Assembly: GCF_007747655.1 (NCBI RefSeq)
Contig: NZ_CP036274.1
Location: forward strand, 4,898,001-4,962,000
Direction of reading: 5' to 3'
DNA from: Anatilimnocola aggregata
Lineage (GTDB): Bacteria; Planctomycetota; Planctomycetia; Pirellulales; Pirellulaceae
Length of the DNA stretch: 64,000 nucleotides
Shown here: one piece after another, positions 1 through 7,893 of the stretch
How positions within the stretch are numbered: position 1 is the first letter of the stretch
How the letters are laid out: every line of letters starts with the position of its first letter
Notes under the pieces: model-generated
Databases searched by the model: none
What the model saw: only the letters and a program-made list of their open reading frames with translations
Told to the model about the DNA's origin: nothing
Position numbers and translations under genes: made by a program

Positions 1-363
1 CTCCGTCGCGGTGACTTGCTGATTCAGTCGAAATGCGTGTTCGGCATCGTTGTCATCAATCTCTAATATCAACTGGCCCTTCGTCACTAACGCCCCTTCG
101 ACGATGTTATCGCCCCAACGAGCGACACGCCCATAGACGGGTGCTTCGACCGTTTGTGGGCGCTCGGTCGGATGGTAGGCAATGACTCGGCCGGCTCCGC
201 GTGACGTTTGCTGCCACGGCAGAAGGAGCATGGCAAAGATCGACGCGACCAAGGCGAGCAGTAGCAGTACCGCTAACGCCCTCGCGCCGATCGATGGCCG
301 AACGAGTCGCATCGACCGCAGATGGGCGAATGAATTAACCGTGGAATGGATAGTCGCAGCCAT
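1..363 (-). CDS. HlyD-type membrane fusion protein, N-terminal part (runs off window)
   Basis: Read from the reverse strand, the frame starts at ATG 363 with MAATIHSTVNSF and stays open to the window edge, giving 121 residues. There is one transmembrane segment (about residues 29-48, rich in Leu/Val/Ala). A biotinyl-lipoyl-like hairpin start typical of HlyD/RND adaptor proteins follows (VEAPVYGRVARWGDNIVEGALVTKG, here split: VEAPVYGRVARW then VEGALVTKGQLILEIDD). The family bridges an inner-membrane exporter to the outer membrane. The start lies 10 nt downstream of the stop of the ABC exporter gene, so the two form one leftward operon and probably one export machine. The C-terminal part is not visible, so the cargo and any outer-membrane partner cannot be judged. 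Confidence 0.82.
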   Translation of the reverse strand, partial: MAATIHSTVNSFAHLRSMRLVRPSIGARALAVLLLLALVASIFAMLLLPWQQTSRGAGRVIAYHPTERPQTVEAPVYGRVARWGDNIVEGALVTKGQLILEIDDNDAEHAFRLNQQVTATE

Positions 364-373
364 GTCTGGATCG

Positions 374-2110
374 CTAAAGTGAAACAAGATTAAGTCGGGG
401 CAACGACTGTGGAGCCGGCAACAGCCTGTTGTTGGCGAGAGAGTCAGGATCTAGTACCGGCTGAAGTGGAATCGTACGGTCGCATAGTTCAAACAGACTC
501 TCACGGCTGGTGACAAGCACCACCGTGCACGACCGCTCCGCCTTCGCGACGGCGTCGAATACAAATCGCAAATGCATTTCGGAGAGTTGATCGAGGATTG
601 AATCGATGAGGATCAACCTTGGTTGGCCCGCGATCGCCCTTGCAATCATCAACCGAATTGCCTGGCTGTTTGATAGTGTTCCACCACCTAACGGCACTCG
701 AGTCTCGAGACCCCCTGTCAGAGCCATGATTTCGTTCCACAGTCCGACCGCTTCTAGCGCATTGCGAACCTGCTGGTGGGTAACGCTGTCGCGATGCAGG
801 TGCACGTTGTCGGCAATCGTTCCCTCAATGAGTTCAATCGACTGGACAAGGGCGACTTGTTCTCGCAACCGCGGCGGCGCGACGGACCGTAGGTCGAGGG
901 AGTCGAACTCGACGTATCCATGCGCTGGCTCTTTTAGGGCGTAAAGTATCTCAAGAATCGAACTTTTCCCGCTGCCGGGAGGCCCAGTGAGAGCCACACG
1001 TTCACCGGCTTCAATGATCATGGTCAGTGCTGGAGAGTGCTGAGCCGCGCCGAGTTCAAGTTCCACATGATGGAACTGCACTCTCGCTCCCAAGTTCTGT
1101 CGTGGCGGAGTTAGACCCTCCAGGCGTTCCGTGGGGAGATCGAACAAGTGACCTAGCTTGTCGCAAGCAGCAAGCAGGTCGTAGTAACTCTCCATGTGCT
1201 TACCCAACTTGGCAAACGAACCCACAACGACTGCTACGATCAGTTCGGAAGCCACGAGCTGTCCCAACGTCAATTGCCCGTTGATTACCAGGAAGCCGCC
1301 GATACCCAACAAACAGGCCGCAGCAATCGCCTGCAATCCGAGGGTGAAAGTAATCTGTCGGAACAAAACGTGAAAATGCGACTGGCGTGCTTCGAGATAA
1401 GCCACCGTCAACTCGTCAGCCTTCTCCATTGCCCGGGGCAGTCCCCCCGCTAGTTTGAACGTCGTCGGGTACAGGGCCAATTGCTGCAACCACGCCGCAA
1501 CCGCATATTTTTTGTAGGACTCATCGATCGCAGAGTCGACCGCGCCGCGACCGAGGGCAAAGATGGCGAAGAGCACCGCCCCGACTAAAACCAAATTGAA
1601 CCCCAGTAGGAACGGATGGTAGAACGCCAGCACAACCATACCGACTACGCCCGTAATCACGATGGTGATGCCGTCGAGCACCAGTAGGGCTGCCGACTTC
1701 TGTACCGTGATCACTTCAAAGAAGCGATTTAGCAGTTCCGGCCCATGTCCTTTGGTAAACGCTTCGTGGTTGACGCGGGGCAGCCGATCGGCCAAATACG
1801 CCACAACGCGGACAAAGATCCGCCGCTGAATAACTTCAGCGATGTAAGTCTGCAGTCCTTTGAGAATCGCCGCGAAGCCGAGGAACGTGAAAAGCATCAA
1901 GGCCAGGACAAACAAAGGCTGCAGGTACCGTCCAAAGGCGACGGTGTTGACCAGTGCTTCTACCGTAATCGGCGTGGCCAGCGACAAAATGCCAATCACG
2001 AGAGAAAAGAGAACCACAACGGCGATGTCCGTCGCCTCGGGACGAAGCAACGAGATCAGACGTTGAAGTGGGGTCAAATGGTGTGCTGCTGGTGACGCCG
2101 ACGAGCCCAT
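374..2110 (-). CDS. ABC exporter (fused permease-ATPase, type I secretion-like) with degenerate ATPase motifs
   Basis: 578 residues with the half-transporter layout. A membrane domain of about six helices (about 25-310) is followed by a nucleotide-binding domain (about 343-550). Walker A is intact (GPPGSGKSS, 376-384) and the Q-loop Gln is present (Q423). Other motifs are eroded. The signature reads LSNSQ (479-483) instead of LSGGQ. The Walker B Asp (D503) is followed by Ser504 where the catalytic Glu normally sits. The switch His is Ser535 (VTSRES). The partner downstream is a HlyD-type adaptor, so family context suggests export of a peptide, protein or lipid. With these changes a homodimer would be expected to hydrolyse ATP poorly, so it may need a second half-transporter or act in a non-canonical way. 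No peptidase C39 domain is present at the N terminus. Confidence 0.85.
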   Translation of the reverse strand: MGSSASPAAHHLTPLQRLISLLRPEATDIAVVVLFSLVIGILSLATPITVEALVNTVAFGRYLQPLFVLALMLFTFLGFAAILKGLQTYIAEVIQRRIFVRVVAYLADRLPRVNHEAFTKGHGPELLNRFFEVITVQKSAALLVLDGITIVITGVVGMVVLAFYHPFLLGFNLVLVGAVLFAIFALGRGAVDSAIDESYKKYAVAAWLQQLALYPTTFKLAGGLPRAMEKADELTVAYLEARQSHFHVLFRQITFTLGLQAIAAACLLGIGGFLVINGQLTLGQLVASELIVAVVVGSFAKLGKHMESYYDLLAACDKLGHLFDLPTERLEGLTPPRQNLGARVQFHHVELELGAAQHSPALTMIIEAGERVALTGPPGSGKSSILEILYALKEPAHGYVEFDSLDLRSVAPPRLREQVALVQSIELIEGTIADNVHLHRDSVTHQQVRNALEAVGLWNEIMALTGGLETRVPLGGGTLSNSQAIRLMIARAIAGQPRLILIDSILDQLSEMHLRFVFDAVAKAERSCTVVLVTSRESLFELCDRTIPLQPVLDPDSLANNRLLPAPQSLPRLNLVSL

Positions 2111-2311
2111 GAGCGGCCTATCCCTGGTGATGTTGTTCTGACTGCGTACTTTCCGCGAAACACGCGGATTAGCCAGAATAAACCGGCCAACCCGCCCGAA
2201 ATTCAGCTATCGCTTGGGGAGAACCTGTTGAGCTGACTCGTGCAATCTTCGGATAAATCGTAAACTTAGACAAACAGATAAAAGTGACGGTGATTCATTG
2301 GAAATTTCTAT

Positions 2312-3247
2312 ATGTCCGCTCCGTGGCTGAATTACCATCACTTGCACTATTTCTGGGTGGTCGCGCGCGAGGGGAGCATCGTGCGCGCTTGCGAAGTGCT
2401 GCATCTTTCGCAGCCGACGATTTCTTTGCAGTTGCAGCAACTCGAACGTAGCCTCGGTGGCGAACTGTTCGAGCGCAAAGGGCGCGGGCTGCAATTGACC
2501 GAGCTTGGTCGCACGATCAAGCGTTATGCGGATGAGATATTTACGCTCGGTAGCGAACTAGCCGAAGTCGCGCGGGGCAGACCCACGGGGCGACCGCATC
2601 GACTGTCAATCGGTGTATCCGACGTGCTTGCAAAATTGATGGTTTATCGCCTCGTCTTGCCAGCACTCAAGTTGCCTGAAGCGGTGAAATTAGTTTGTCG
2701 CGAAGGGCATTTTGAGGATTTGCTGAAAGGGCTGGCCACGTTCGAACTTGATGTCATTCTCAGCGATGCTCCGCTCAGCCCCGGTAGTCCAATCAAGGCC
2801 TTTAGCCACTTGCTGGGTGAATGCGGCGTCACGATCTTTGGCACGGCAAAGTTAAGCCGGGCTTATCGGAAGGGATTTCCGCAGTCACTGAATGGAGCTC
2901 CGCTATTACTTCCCGGATCGCAGTCGTTGCCACGCCGTGCGCTGGACCAATGGCTGGACGAACAGCAAATTCATCCGCTCATCGCCGCGGAGTTTCAGGA
3001 TACCGCGTTAATGAAAGTGTTCGGGCAAGAGGGAATTGGCCTCTTTCCAGCACCCTCCGCAATCGAAGCGGAGGTCTGCCGACAGTACTCGGTGAAAGTC
3101 GTTGGCCGCATCGACCAGGTCCGCGAGCGATATTACGCCATCTCGGTCGAACGCCGGCTCAAGAATCCAGCCGTGCTGGCTATCTCGCACGCCGCCAAGT
3201 CGGACGTCTTTCCGAGTAAAGTCGTTAGCCGCGTGAAGACTTCCTAG
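2312..3247 (+). CDS. nhaR: LysR-family transcriptional regulator, NhaR type
   Basis: 311 residues. The N-terminal winged helix-turn-helix (about 8-65) contains NYHHLHYFWVVAREGSIVRA and LSQPTISLQLQQLE. A LysR effector-binding domain follows. The wording NYHHLHYFW, KGRGLQLTELG, YADEIFTLG, LLPGSQSLPRR and EFQDTALMKVFG matches the NhaR branch, known in enterobacteria as a Na+/pH-responsive activator of the antiporter gene nhaA. No nhaA lies beside it here. The gene is divergent from the ABC/HlyD operon across about 200 bp, which makes that operon the natural candidate target, although this is inference. Start chosen at ATG 2312, as the upstream sequence in this frame does not resemble the family. 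Confidence 0.85.
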   Translation: MSAPWLNYHHLHYFWVVAREGSIVRACEVLHLSQPTISLQLQQLERSLGGELFERKGRGLQLTELGRTIKRYADEIFTLGSELAEVARGRPTGRPHRLSIGVSDVLAKLMVYRLVLPALKLPEAVKLVCREGHFEDLLKGLATFELDVILSDAPLSPGSPIKAFSHLLGECGVTIFGTAKLSRAYRKGFPQSLNGAPLLLPGSQSLPRRALDQWLDEQQIHPLIAAEFQDTALMKVFGQEGIGLFPAPSAIEAEVCRQYSVKVVGRIDQVRERYYAISVERRLKNPAVLAISHAAKSDVFPSKVVSRVKTS

Positions 3248-3295
3248 TATTTGCTGCGCTGTTTTGGGCAATCCCCGATAACTTGGCCGCAACTT

Positions 3296-3779
3296 GTAAC
3301 CGTTCACACTTTTTTCAACTGATCTTGTTGGGTTCGGGGGTGGGTGGGTTAGCTTGTGGCCATCATGGCTGAACAAGCGGAAGTATCTGCCTGTCCGACG
3401 TTCCGCAAACCGGCCACGAAGCAAGCTCGCAACCTGGCCAATCGCTTTCACGAACATGGGCGAGAATACTTGCGCTTCATCACCACACCGGGCCTCGAAC
3501 CCACGAACAACCTCGCCGAACAAGCCATTCGCTTCGTGGTCCTTGACCGCAAAGTAACCCAGGGACCCCGCAGTCTCGCCGGCCGCCAATGGTCCGAACG
3601 CATCTGGACCGCCATCGCCACTTGCACCCAACACGGCCGCAGCGTCTTCGACTTTCTCCGTCAATCGGTCGGGGCCTTCTTCAGCGACACCCCGCCGCCA
3701 ACCTTGCTGCCAACCAATTGAACCGCCAGCCCTCAACACGCCAATGCTCAGGCAACGGTAGAAAGGTGTGAACGGTTAC
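3296..3779 (+). mobile_element. Internally deleted IS66-family element with intact terminal inverted repeats
   Basis: The left end GTAACCGTTCACAC (3296-3309) is matched perfectly by its reverse complement at 3766-3779. A weaker T-rich match continues inward. IS66-family ends characteristically begin GTAA. The 484-bp interior holds only the 3' end of an IS66 transposase frame, so the element lost most of its length but kept both ends. The 8 bp outside each end (cgcaactt on the left, ctagaatc on the right) do not match, so no target duplication is visible. It sits between nhaR and the convergent ygiQ gene. Confidence 0.8.
3356..3721 (+). pseudogene. IS66 transposase, C-terminal fragment
   Basis: An open frame of 121 codons encodes the C-terminal part of the IS66-type DDE transposase, including GLEPTNNLAEQAIRFVVLDR, which contains the last catalytic Glu, and GRQWSERIWTAIATC. 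Full transposases of this family are roughly 450-550 residues, so about three quarters are missing. The first residues (MAEQAEVSAC) may simply be the junction of an internal deletion. It lies inside the inverted repeats at 3296-3309 and 3766-3779. It cannot encode an active enzyme but could be mobilised in trans by a full IS66 copy elsewhere. Confidence 0.85.
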
Positions 3780-3809
3780 CTAGAATCCGCGTGCTTTGAT
3801 CGCAGCTAT

Positions 3810-6080
3810 TTATCTCTTAATATCTGGACGGTAGCCCTTGCCCGGTTGATAGCGCGAGGTCTTGTCTTTCTTGCGTAGCGGGCGGTTCGGTTGGGCACTG
3901 TTTTGGCCGGTGCCTTGCTTGTTTCCTGGTGAAGCATTGGCCGAACTGGTAGAGGGATTCGGCTTGCGACCGGGTTTGGTTCCTTCGTTGCGAGCGCCGC
4001 TGCCGGGAGCCTGGTGGACGTAGTTGCCCGCGAAGTTGCTGTTGGCGTCGGAGCGGCGCTTGAGGAGGGCTTCTTTCGGTGGTTTGCTGGAGATGAGGCT
4101 GTCGCAGCCATCGCCGACGAGGTCCATCCGCCCAGCTTGTCGCAAGGCCTCGCGAACTTCGAAGTAGTTTTCCGGCTTGAAGAACTGCAGCAACGCGCGC
4201 TGCATCTTGCGATCGCGCAGGGCCTTGGCAATTTGCACCGGTTTCTTCGTGAACGGATCGATCCCCGTGTAGTACATGGCCGTGGCGACATCGAACGGCG
4301 CGGGAATGAAGTCTTGCACCTGGTCGGGCTTGTAGCCGTTCTGCTTTAGGAACACGGCGAGATGAATCATCTCGTCGAGGCCGCTGCCGGGATGGCTGGC
4401 GATGAAATACGGAATGATGAATTGCTTCTTCCCCGCCTTGGCCGATTCCTTTTTGAACGCGTCTGAAAACATCTCGAAATCGTCCGTCGCCGGCTTGCGC
4501 ATCAGCCCGAGCACACCGGGATCGACGTGTTCGGGAGCGACCTTCAAGTGCCCACCGACGTGATGCCGCGCCAGGTCGCGCATGTACTCGGGACTGCGAC
4601 GAGCGAGGTCCATGCGAATGCCGCTGGCGACAAGCACTTTCTTGATGCCTGGCGTTTCGCGGGCCGTGCGCATCATGTCGACGAGGGGCCCGTGATCGGT
4701 TCCCAATAGTTTGCAAATCGTCGGATGAACGCACGACTGGCGGCGACAGACAGCTTCTACTTCGGGCTGCGTACACTTCATCTGGTACATGTTGGCCGTC
4801 GGGCCGCCGATGTCGCTGATGGTTCCTTTGAACTGCGGATCGACAGCCATCCGCTCGATCTCTTGCTGCACGCTGTCGGGGCTGCGGCTTTGAATGATCC
4901 GTCCCTGATGCGTCGTGATGCTGCAGAACGTGCAGCCACCGAAGCAGCCGCGCATGATCGTGACCGAGTCCTTGATCATGTCCATCGCGGGAATCGCTTC
5001 GGTGTACGAAGGATGGGGCCGCCGCGTGTAGGGCAAGCTGTAAACCACATCCATTGACCGTTCACTGATCGGCAAGCGCGGTGGATTGCAGACGACAGCC
5101 TGGCGATCGTGAAATTGCACGAGCCGGCGGGCGTTATACGGATTCTGCTCGTTGTGAATGATGCGAGTGGCTTCGGCAAACTTCGGTTTTTCGGCAACGA
5201 CCTCTTCGTAGGTTGGCAGCACCAGGCAGTCTTCGGGCGGATTCTCACTGGCACCCAACGCATAGGCAATCCCACGCAACTCGCGCAGTTCCTTGACTGT
5301 TTTTCCCGCCGCGAAACCACGGGCGAGTTCTACAATCGCTTCTTCGCCCATGCCGTAAACGAGCAGATCGGCTTTGCAGTCGAGAATGATCGAGCGGCGG
5401 ACTTTGTCGGACCAATAGTCGTAGTGCGCGAGTCGCCGCAGCGAAGCTTCGACGCTGCCGGCAATCACCGGCACGCCGGGATAGGCTTCGCGAGCACGTT
5501 GGCAATAGGCGAGCGTCGCGCGATCGGGACGCAGACCGATGCGGCCCCCGGGCGAGTAAGCATCGGCGTTGCGCACTTTGCGATTCGCCGTGTAGTGGTT
5601 GATCATCGAGTCCATATTGCCGGCGCTGATCGCATAGAACAGCCGCGGCTTGCCGAACCGTCGCCAGTCATCGACCTTCCGCCAATCGGGCTGGCTGACG
5701 ATGCCCACACGAAAGCCGGCCGCTTCCAGCACGCGGCCGAGAATGGCCATCGCAAAGCTGGGGTGATCGATATAAGCATCGCCGGTAATGATGACGACAT
5801 CGACTTCGTCCCACCCGCGTTTTTTGGCTTCGTCCATCGTCATGGGAAGCGCGGCGAACGGTGCCGGCTGCTTCTTCGGCGGCTGAGGCTTTTTGCCGGA
5901 ACTCAATTGCAGCAATCCGCCCGACGAAGCTGGCGGCAGCATTGCCGGCGCGAGTGCTTCGAGCATCGTCCCCATCGCGCCGGGCGCGGGGCGGGTAGCG
6001 CAGGAAGACCCTAAGGAACCACAGCCGGAGGTAGAACAAGAAGACGAAGCAGCCCCAACAACGGGCAATTCGTGAGACAT
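3810..6080 (-). CDS. ygiQ: YgiQ-family radical SAM protein (UPF0313)
   Basis: 756 residues from the ATG at 6080. A longer in-frame start at 6161 adds 27 residues that look non-coding. The order matches YgiQ: an N-terminal domain with ITGDAYIDHPSFAMAILGR, GNMDSMINHYTANRK and SVEASLRRLAHYDYWSDKVR, then the radical SAM cluster motif GCFGGCTFCS with Cys379, Cys383 and Cys386. APEHVDPGVLGLMRKP and a tail with YYTGIDPF follow. The family binds a [4Fe-4S] cluster and SAM; its substrate is unknown. Oddities are a Ser/Cys-rich N-terminal leader (SSSCSTSGCGSLGSSC) and a basic low-complexity C terminus rich in Asn/Gln/Lys. It stands alone, convergent with the IS66 remnant. Confidence 0.9.
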   Translation of the reverse strand: MSHELPVVGAASSSCSTSGCGSLGSSCATRPAPGAMGTMLEALAPAMLPPASSGGLLQLSSGKKPQPPKKQPAPFAALPMTMDEAKKRGWDEVDVVIITGDAYIDHPSFAMAILGRVLEAAGFRVGIVSQPDWRKVDDWRRFGKPRLFYAISAGNMDSMINHYTANRKVRNADAYSPGGRIGLRPDRATLAYCQRAREAYPGVPVIAGSVEASLRRLAHYDYWSDKVRRSIILDCKADLLVYGMGEEAIVELARGFAAGKTVKELRELRGIAYALGASENPPEDCLVLPTYEEVVAEKPKFAEATRIIHNEQNPYNARRLVQFHDRQAVVCNPPRLPISERSMDVVYSLPYTRRPHPSYTEAIPAMDMIKDSVTIMRGCFGGCTFCSITTHQGRIIQSRSPDSVQQEIERMAVDPQFKGTISDIGGPTANMYQMKCTQPEVEAVCRRQSCVHPTICKLLGTDHGPLVDMMRTARETPGIKKVLVASGIRMDLARRSPEYMRDLARHHVGGHLKVAPEHVDPGVLGLMRKPATDDFEMFSDAFKKESAKAGKKQFIIPYFIASHPGSGLDEMIHLAVFLKQNGYKPDQVQDFIPAPFDVATAMYYTGIDPFTKKPVQIAKALRDRKMQRALLQFFKPENYFEVREALRQAGRMDLVGDGCDSLISSKPPKEALLKRRSDANSNFAGNYVHQAPGSGARNEGTKPGRKPNPSTSSANASPGNKQGTGQNSAQPNRPLRKKDKTSRYQPGKGYRPDIKR

Positions 6081-6492
6081 GAAAGAGCATTTTCCGCTCG
6101 CTCGTTGGTTCGCTGCCGTTACTCGCGAGGAATAACGACGTCCCTGAACTCTGAACGGCAATCAACAAGACGGACAAAATCCCGCCGCAGAATCCGCCGA
6201 CTATCCTTAGCCTGGCTCGCTCTAGGGGGCACTGGTGAGGTCCATTCTACAGAGACACTGCCGCGCCCGGGAGGGGCAAAATGGAGCGAAGGAGCCAGAG
6301 TTTAGCGTCCAGGAATCAAGTTCTAAACAGTTAGCGATTCGTCACAGATTTCCCTGCCCCTGACCTCTAACCTTTAATCCCTTAACTCCCGCAACTTGCG
6401 GCAGCCATTGAACTAGCGAATAATGAACCGCCACGCCCGCTTCCACTCCCACGGGAACTTGGTTCCGTCTTTCTTTTGGAGAAGCCCGCCCG
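6081..6492. other. Intergenic region between divergent ygiQ and the Tat oxidoreductase gene
   Basis: About 410 bp without a convincing gene. It must contain the promoters of both flanking genes, but I could not place reliable -35/-10 boxes. A 17-codon frame at 6281-6334 follows a GGGAGGGG stretch but has no other support. Confidence 0.5.
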
Positions 6493-7797
6493 ATGTCGAA
6501 TGCATCTTTGCCTGCCGAAACGTCGCCCGAAAAGAGTCGCCGCAGTTTCCTCAAATCGTCCGCTGCTTTGGCGGTGGCTGGTTCGGTGGTCACAACCATG
6601 ACCGGTGCCCGCGCGGTGCATGCCGCCGGCAGCGACATGCTGAAAGTAGCCCTGATTGGCTGCGGTGGACGTGGCAGCGGAGCTGCTGTCGACTCGATGG
6701 CGGCCGACAAGAACGCCAAGATCACGGTGCTGGCAGATGCGTTCGGCGACCGGGTCGAGATTGCCCGCAACGCGCTCAAGGGGCCACTCGGCGAACAACT
6801 CGATGTGAAGCCAGAGAATTGCTTCGTCGGCATCGATGCCTACAAACAAGTGATGGCCAGCGATGTCGATGTGGTCTTGCTCTGCTCGCCCCCCGGCTTT
6901 CGTCCGGCACATTTGCGAGCCGCAGTCGAAGCGGGTAAGCACGTCTTCTGCGAGAAACCGGTCGCCGTCGATGCTCCGGGCGTGCGCAGCGTATTGGAAT
7001 CGAGCGAAATCGCGCGGCAGAAGAATCTCAACCTTGTCTCGGGTCTGTGCTGGCGCTATGACTACGGCGTGCGCGAGACGATGAAGCAGATTCAGGACGG
7101 GATGATCGGTGATATCGTCGCCATTCAAGAAAATTATCTCACCGGCGGACTCTGGCATCGCGGCCGCGAAGAGAAGTGGTCGGAGATGGAATACCAGATG
7201 CGCAACTGGCTCTATTTCACCTGGCTCTCGGGCGATCACAACGTCGAGCAGCACATTCACAGCCTCGATAAGGCAATGTGGCTGATGGGCGATAAGCCGC
7301 CGAAGCTGTGCTACGGCATCGGCGGACGGCAAGTCCGGACGGGTGAGAAGTGGGGCAACATCTACGACCATCACGCCGTCTGCTACGAATGGGACAACGG
7401 CGTAAAGTGCTTTGCCTTCACGCGGCAAATGCCGGGCTGCTTCAACGAGACCGAAGACTACGTCCTCGGCACCAAAGGCAAAGCCTCGCTGATCAAGCAC
7501 GAAGTGACCGCTGGCGATACCAAGTGGAAATATCGCGGGCCGAAGCCCAGCATGTATAAGGTCGAACACGTTGAACTGTTCGGCGCCATCCGCGCTGGCT
7601 CGCCAATCAACAACGGCACTTACATGTCGTACAGCACGCTGCTTGCCATCATGGGCCGCATGGCCACTTACACCGGCCAGAACATCACCTGGGACATGGC
7701 CATGTCCTCGGTCGAAGATCTCACCCCGCGCAAGCTCGTCCTCGGCGATACGCCGGTCCCGAAGGTGGCGATTCCCGGCGAGACGAAGTTTTCGTAG
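6493..7797 (+). CDS. Tat-exported Gfo/Idh/MocA-family oxidoreductase
   Basis: 434 residues. A twin-arginine signal (SRRSFLKSSAALAVAGS, about 14-35) precedes a Rossmann-fold NAD(P)-binding domain starting MLKVALIGCGGRGSG. CEKPVAVDAPGVR carries the conserved Lys of the EKP motif. The C-terminal half is the Gfo/Idh/MocA substrate-binding fold. Members oxidise or reduce sugars and cyclitols with a tightly held cofactor. Large sets of Tat-exported paralogues are typical of planctomycetes, and their substrates are mostly unknown. The gene is monocistronic: a hairpin terminator at 7828-7861 separates it from the convergent acyl-CoA dehydrogenase gene. Confidence 0.88.
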   Translation: MSNASLPAETSPEKSRRSFLKSSAALAVAGSVVTTMTGARAVHAAGSDMLKVALIGCGGRGSGAAVDSMAADKNAKITVLADAFGDRVEIARNALKGPLGEQLDVKPENCFVGIDAYKQVMASDVDVVLLCSPPGFRPAHLRAAVEAGKHVFCEKPVAVDAPGVRSVLESSEIARQKNLNLVSGLCWRYDYGVRETMKQIQDGMIGDIVAIQENYLTGGLWHRGREEKWSEMEYQMRNWLYFTWLSGDHNVEQHIHSLDKAMWLMGDKPPKLCYGIGGRQVRTGEKWGNIYDHHAVCYEWDNGVKCFAFTRQMPGCFNETEDYVLGTKGKASLIKHEVTAGDTKWKYRGPKPSMYKVEHVELFGAIRAGSPINNGTYMSYSTLLAIMGRMATYTGQNITWDMAMSSVEDLTPRKLVLGDTPVPKVAIPGETKFS

Positions 7798-7827
7798 TGG
7801 ACTGAGACACTAAGTAGCCGCAGATCC

Positions 7828-7861
7828 GCGAGCTTGTCGATTCGGCAAGCTCGCATTTTTG
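7828..7861 (+). terminator. Rho-independent terminator after the Gfo/Idh/MocA gene
   Basis: A 9-bp stem, GCGAGCTTG paired with CAAGCTCGC, encloses a 9-nt loop and is followed by ATTTTTG. It lies 31 nt after the stop codon and in the gap between two convergent genes. Confidence 0.75.
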
Positions 7862-7893
7862 TTGATTAGGCTGCAGGATTGTCTGCTCAGCAC

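Noticed and set aside
5109-6014. 301-codon forward frame opposite ygiQ
   Set aside because: Antisense shadow; the ygiQ frame has clear radical SAM motifs.
6281-6334. 17-codon frame after a GGGAGGGG stretch
   Set aside because: Too short, product basic and featureless, no context.
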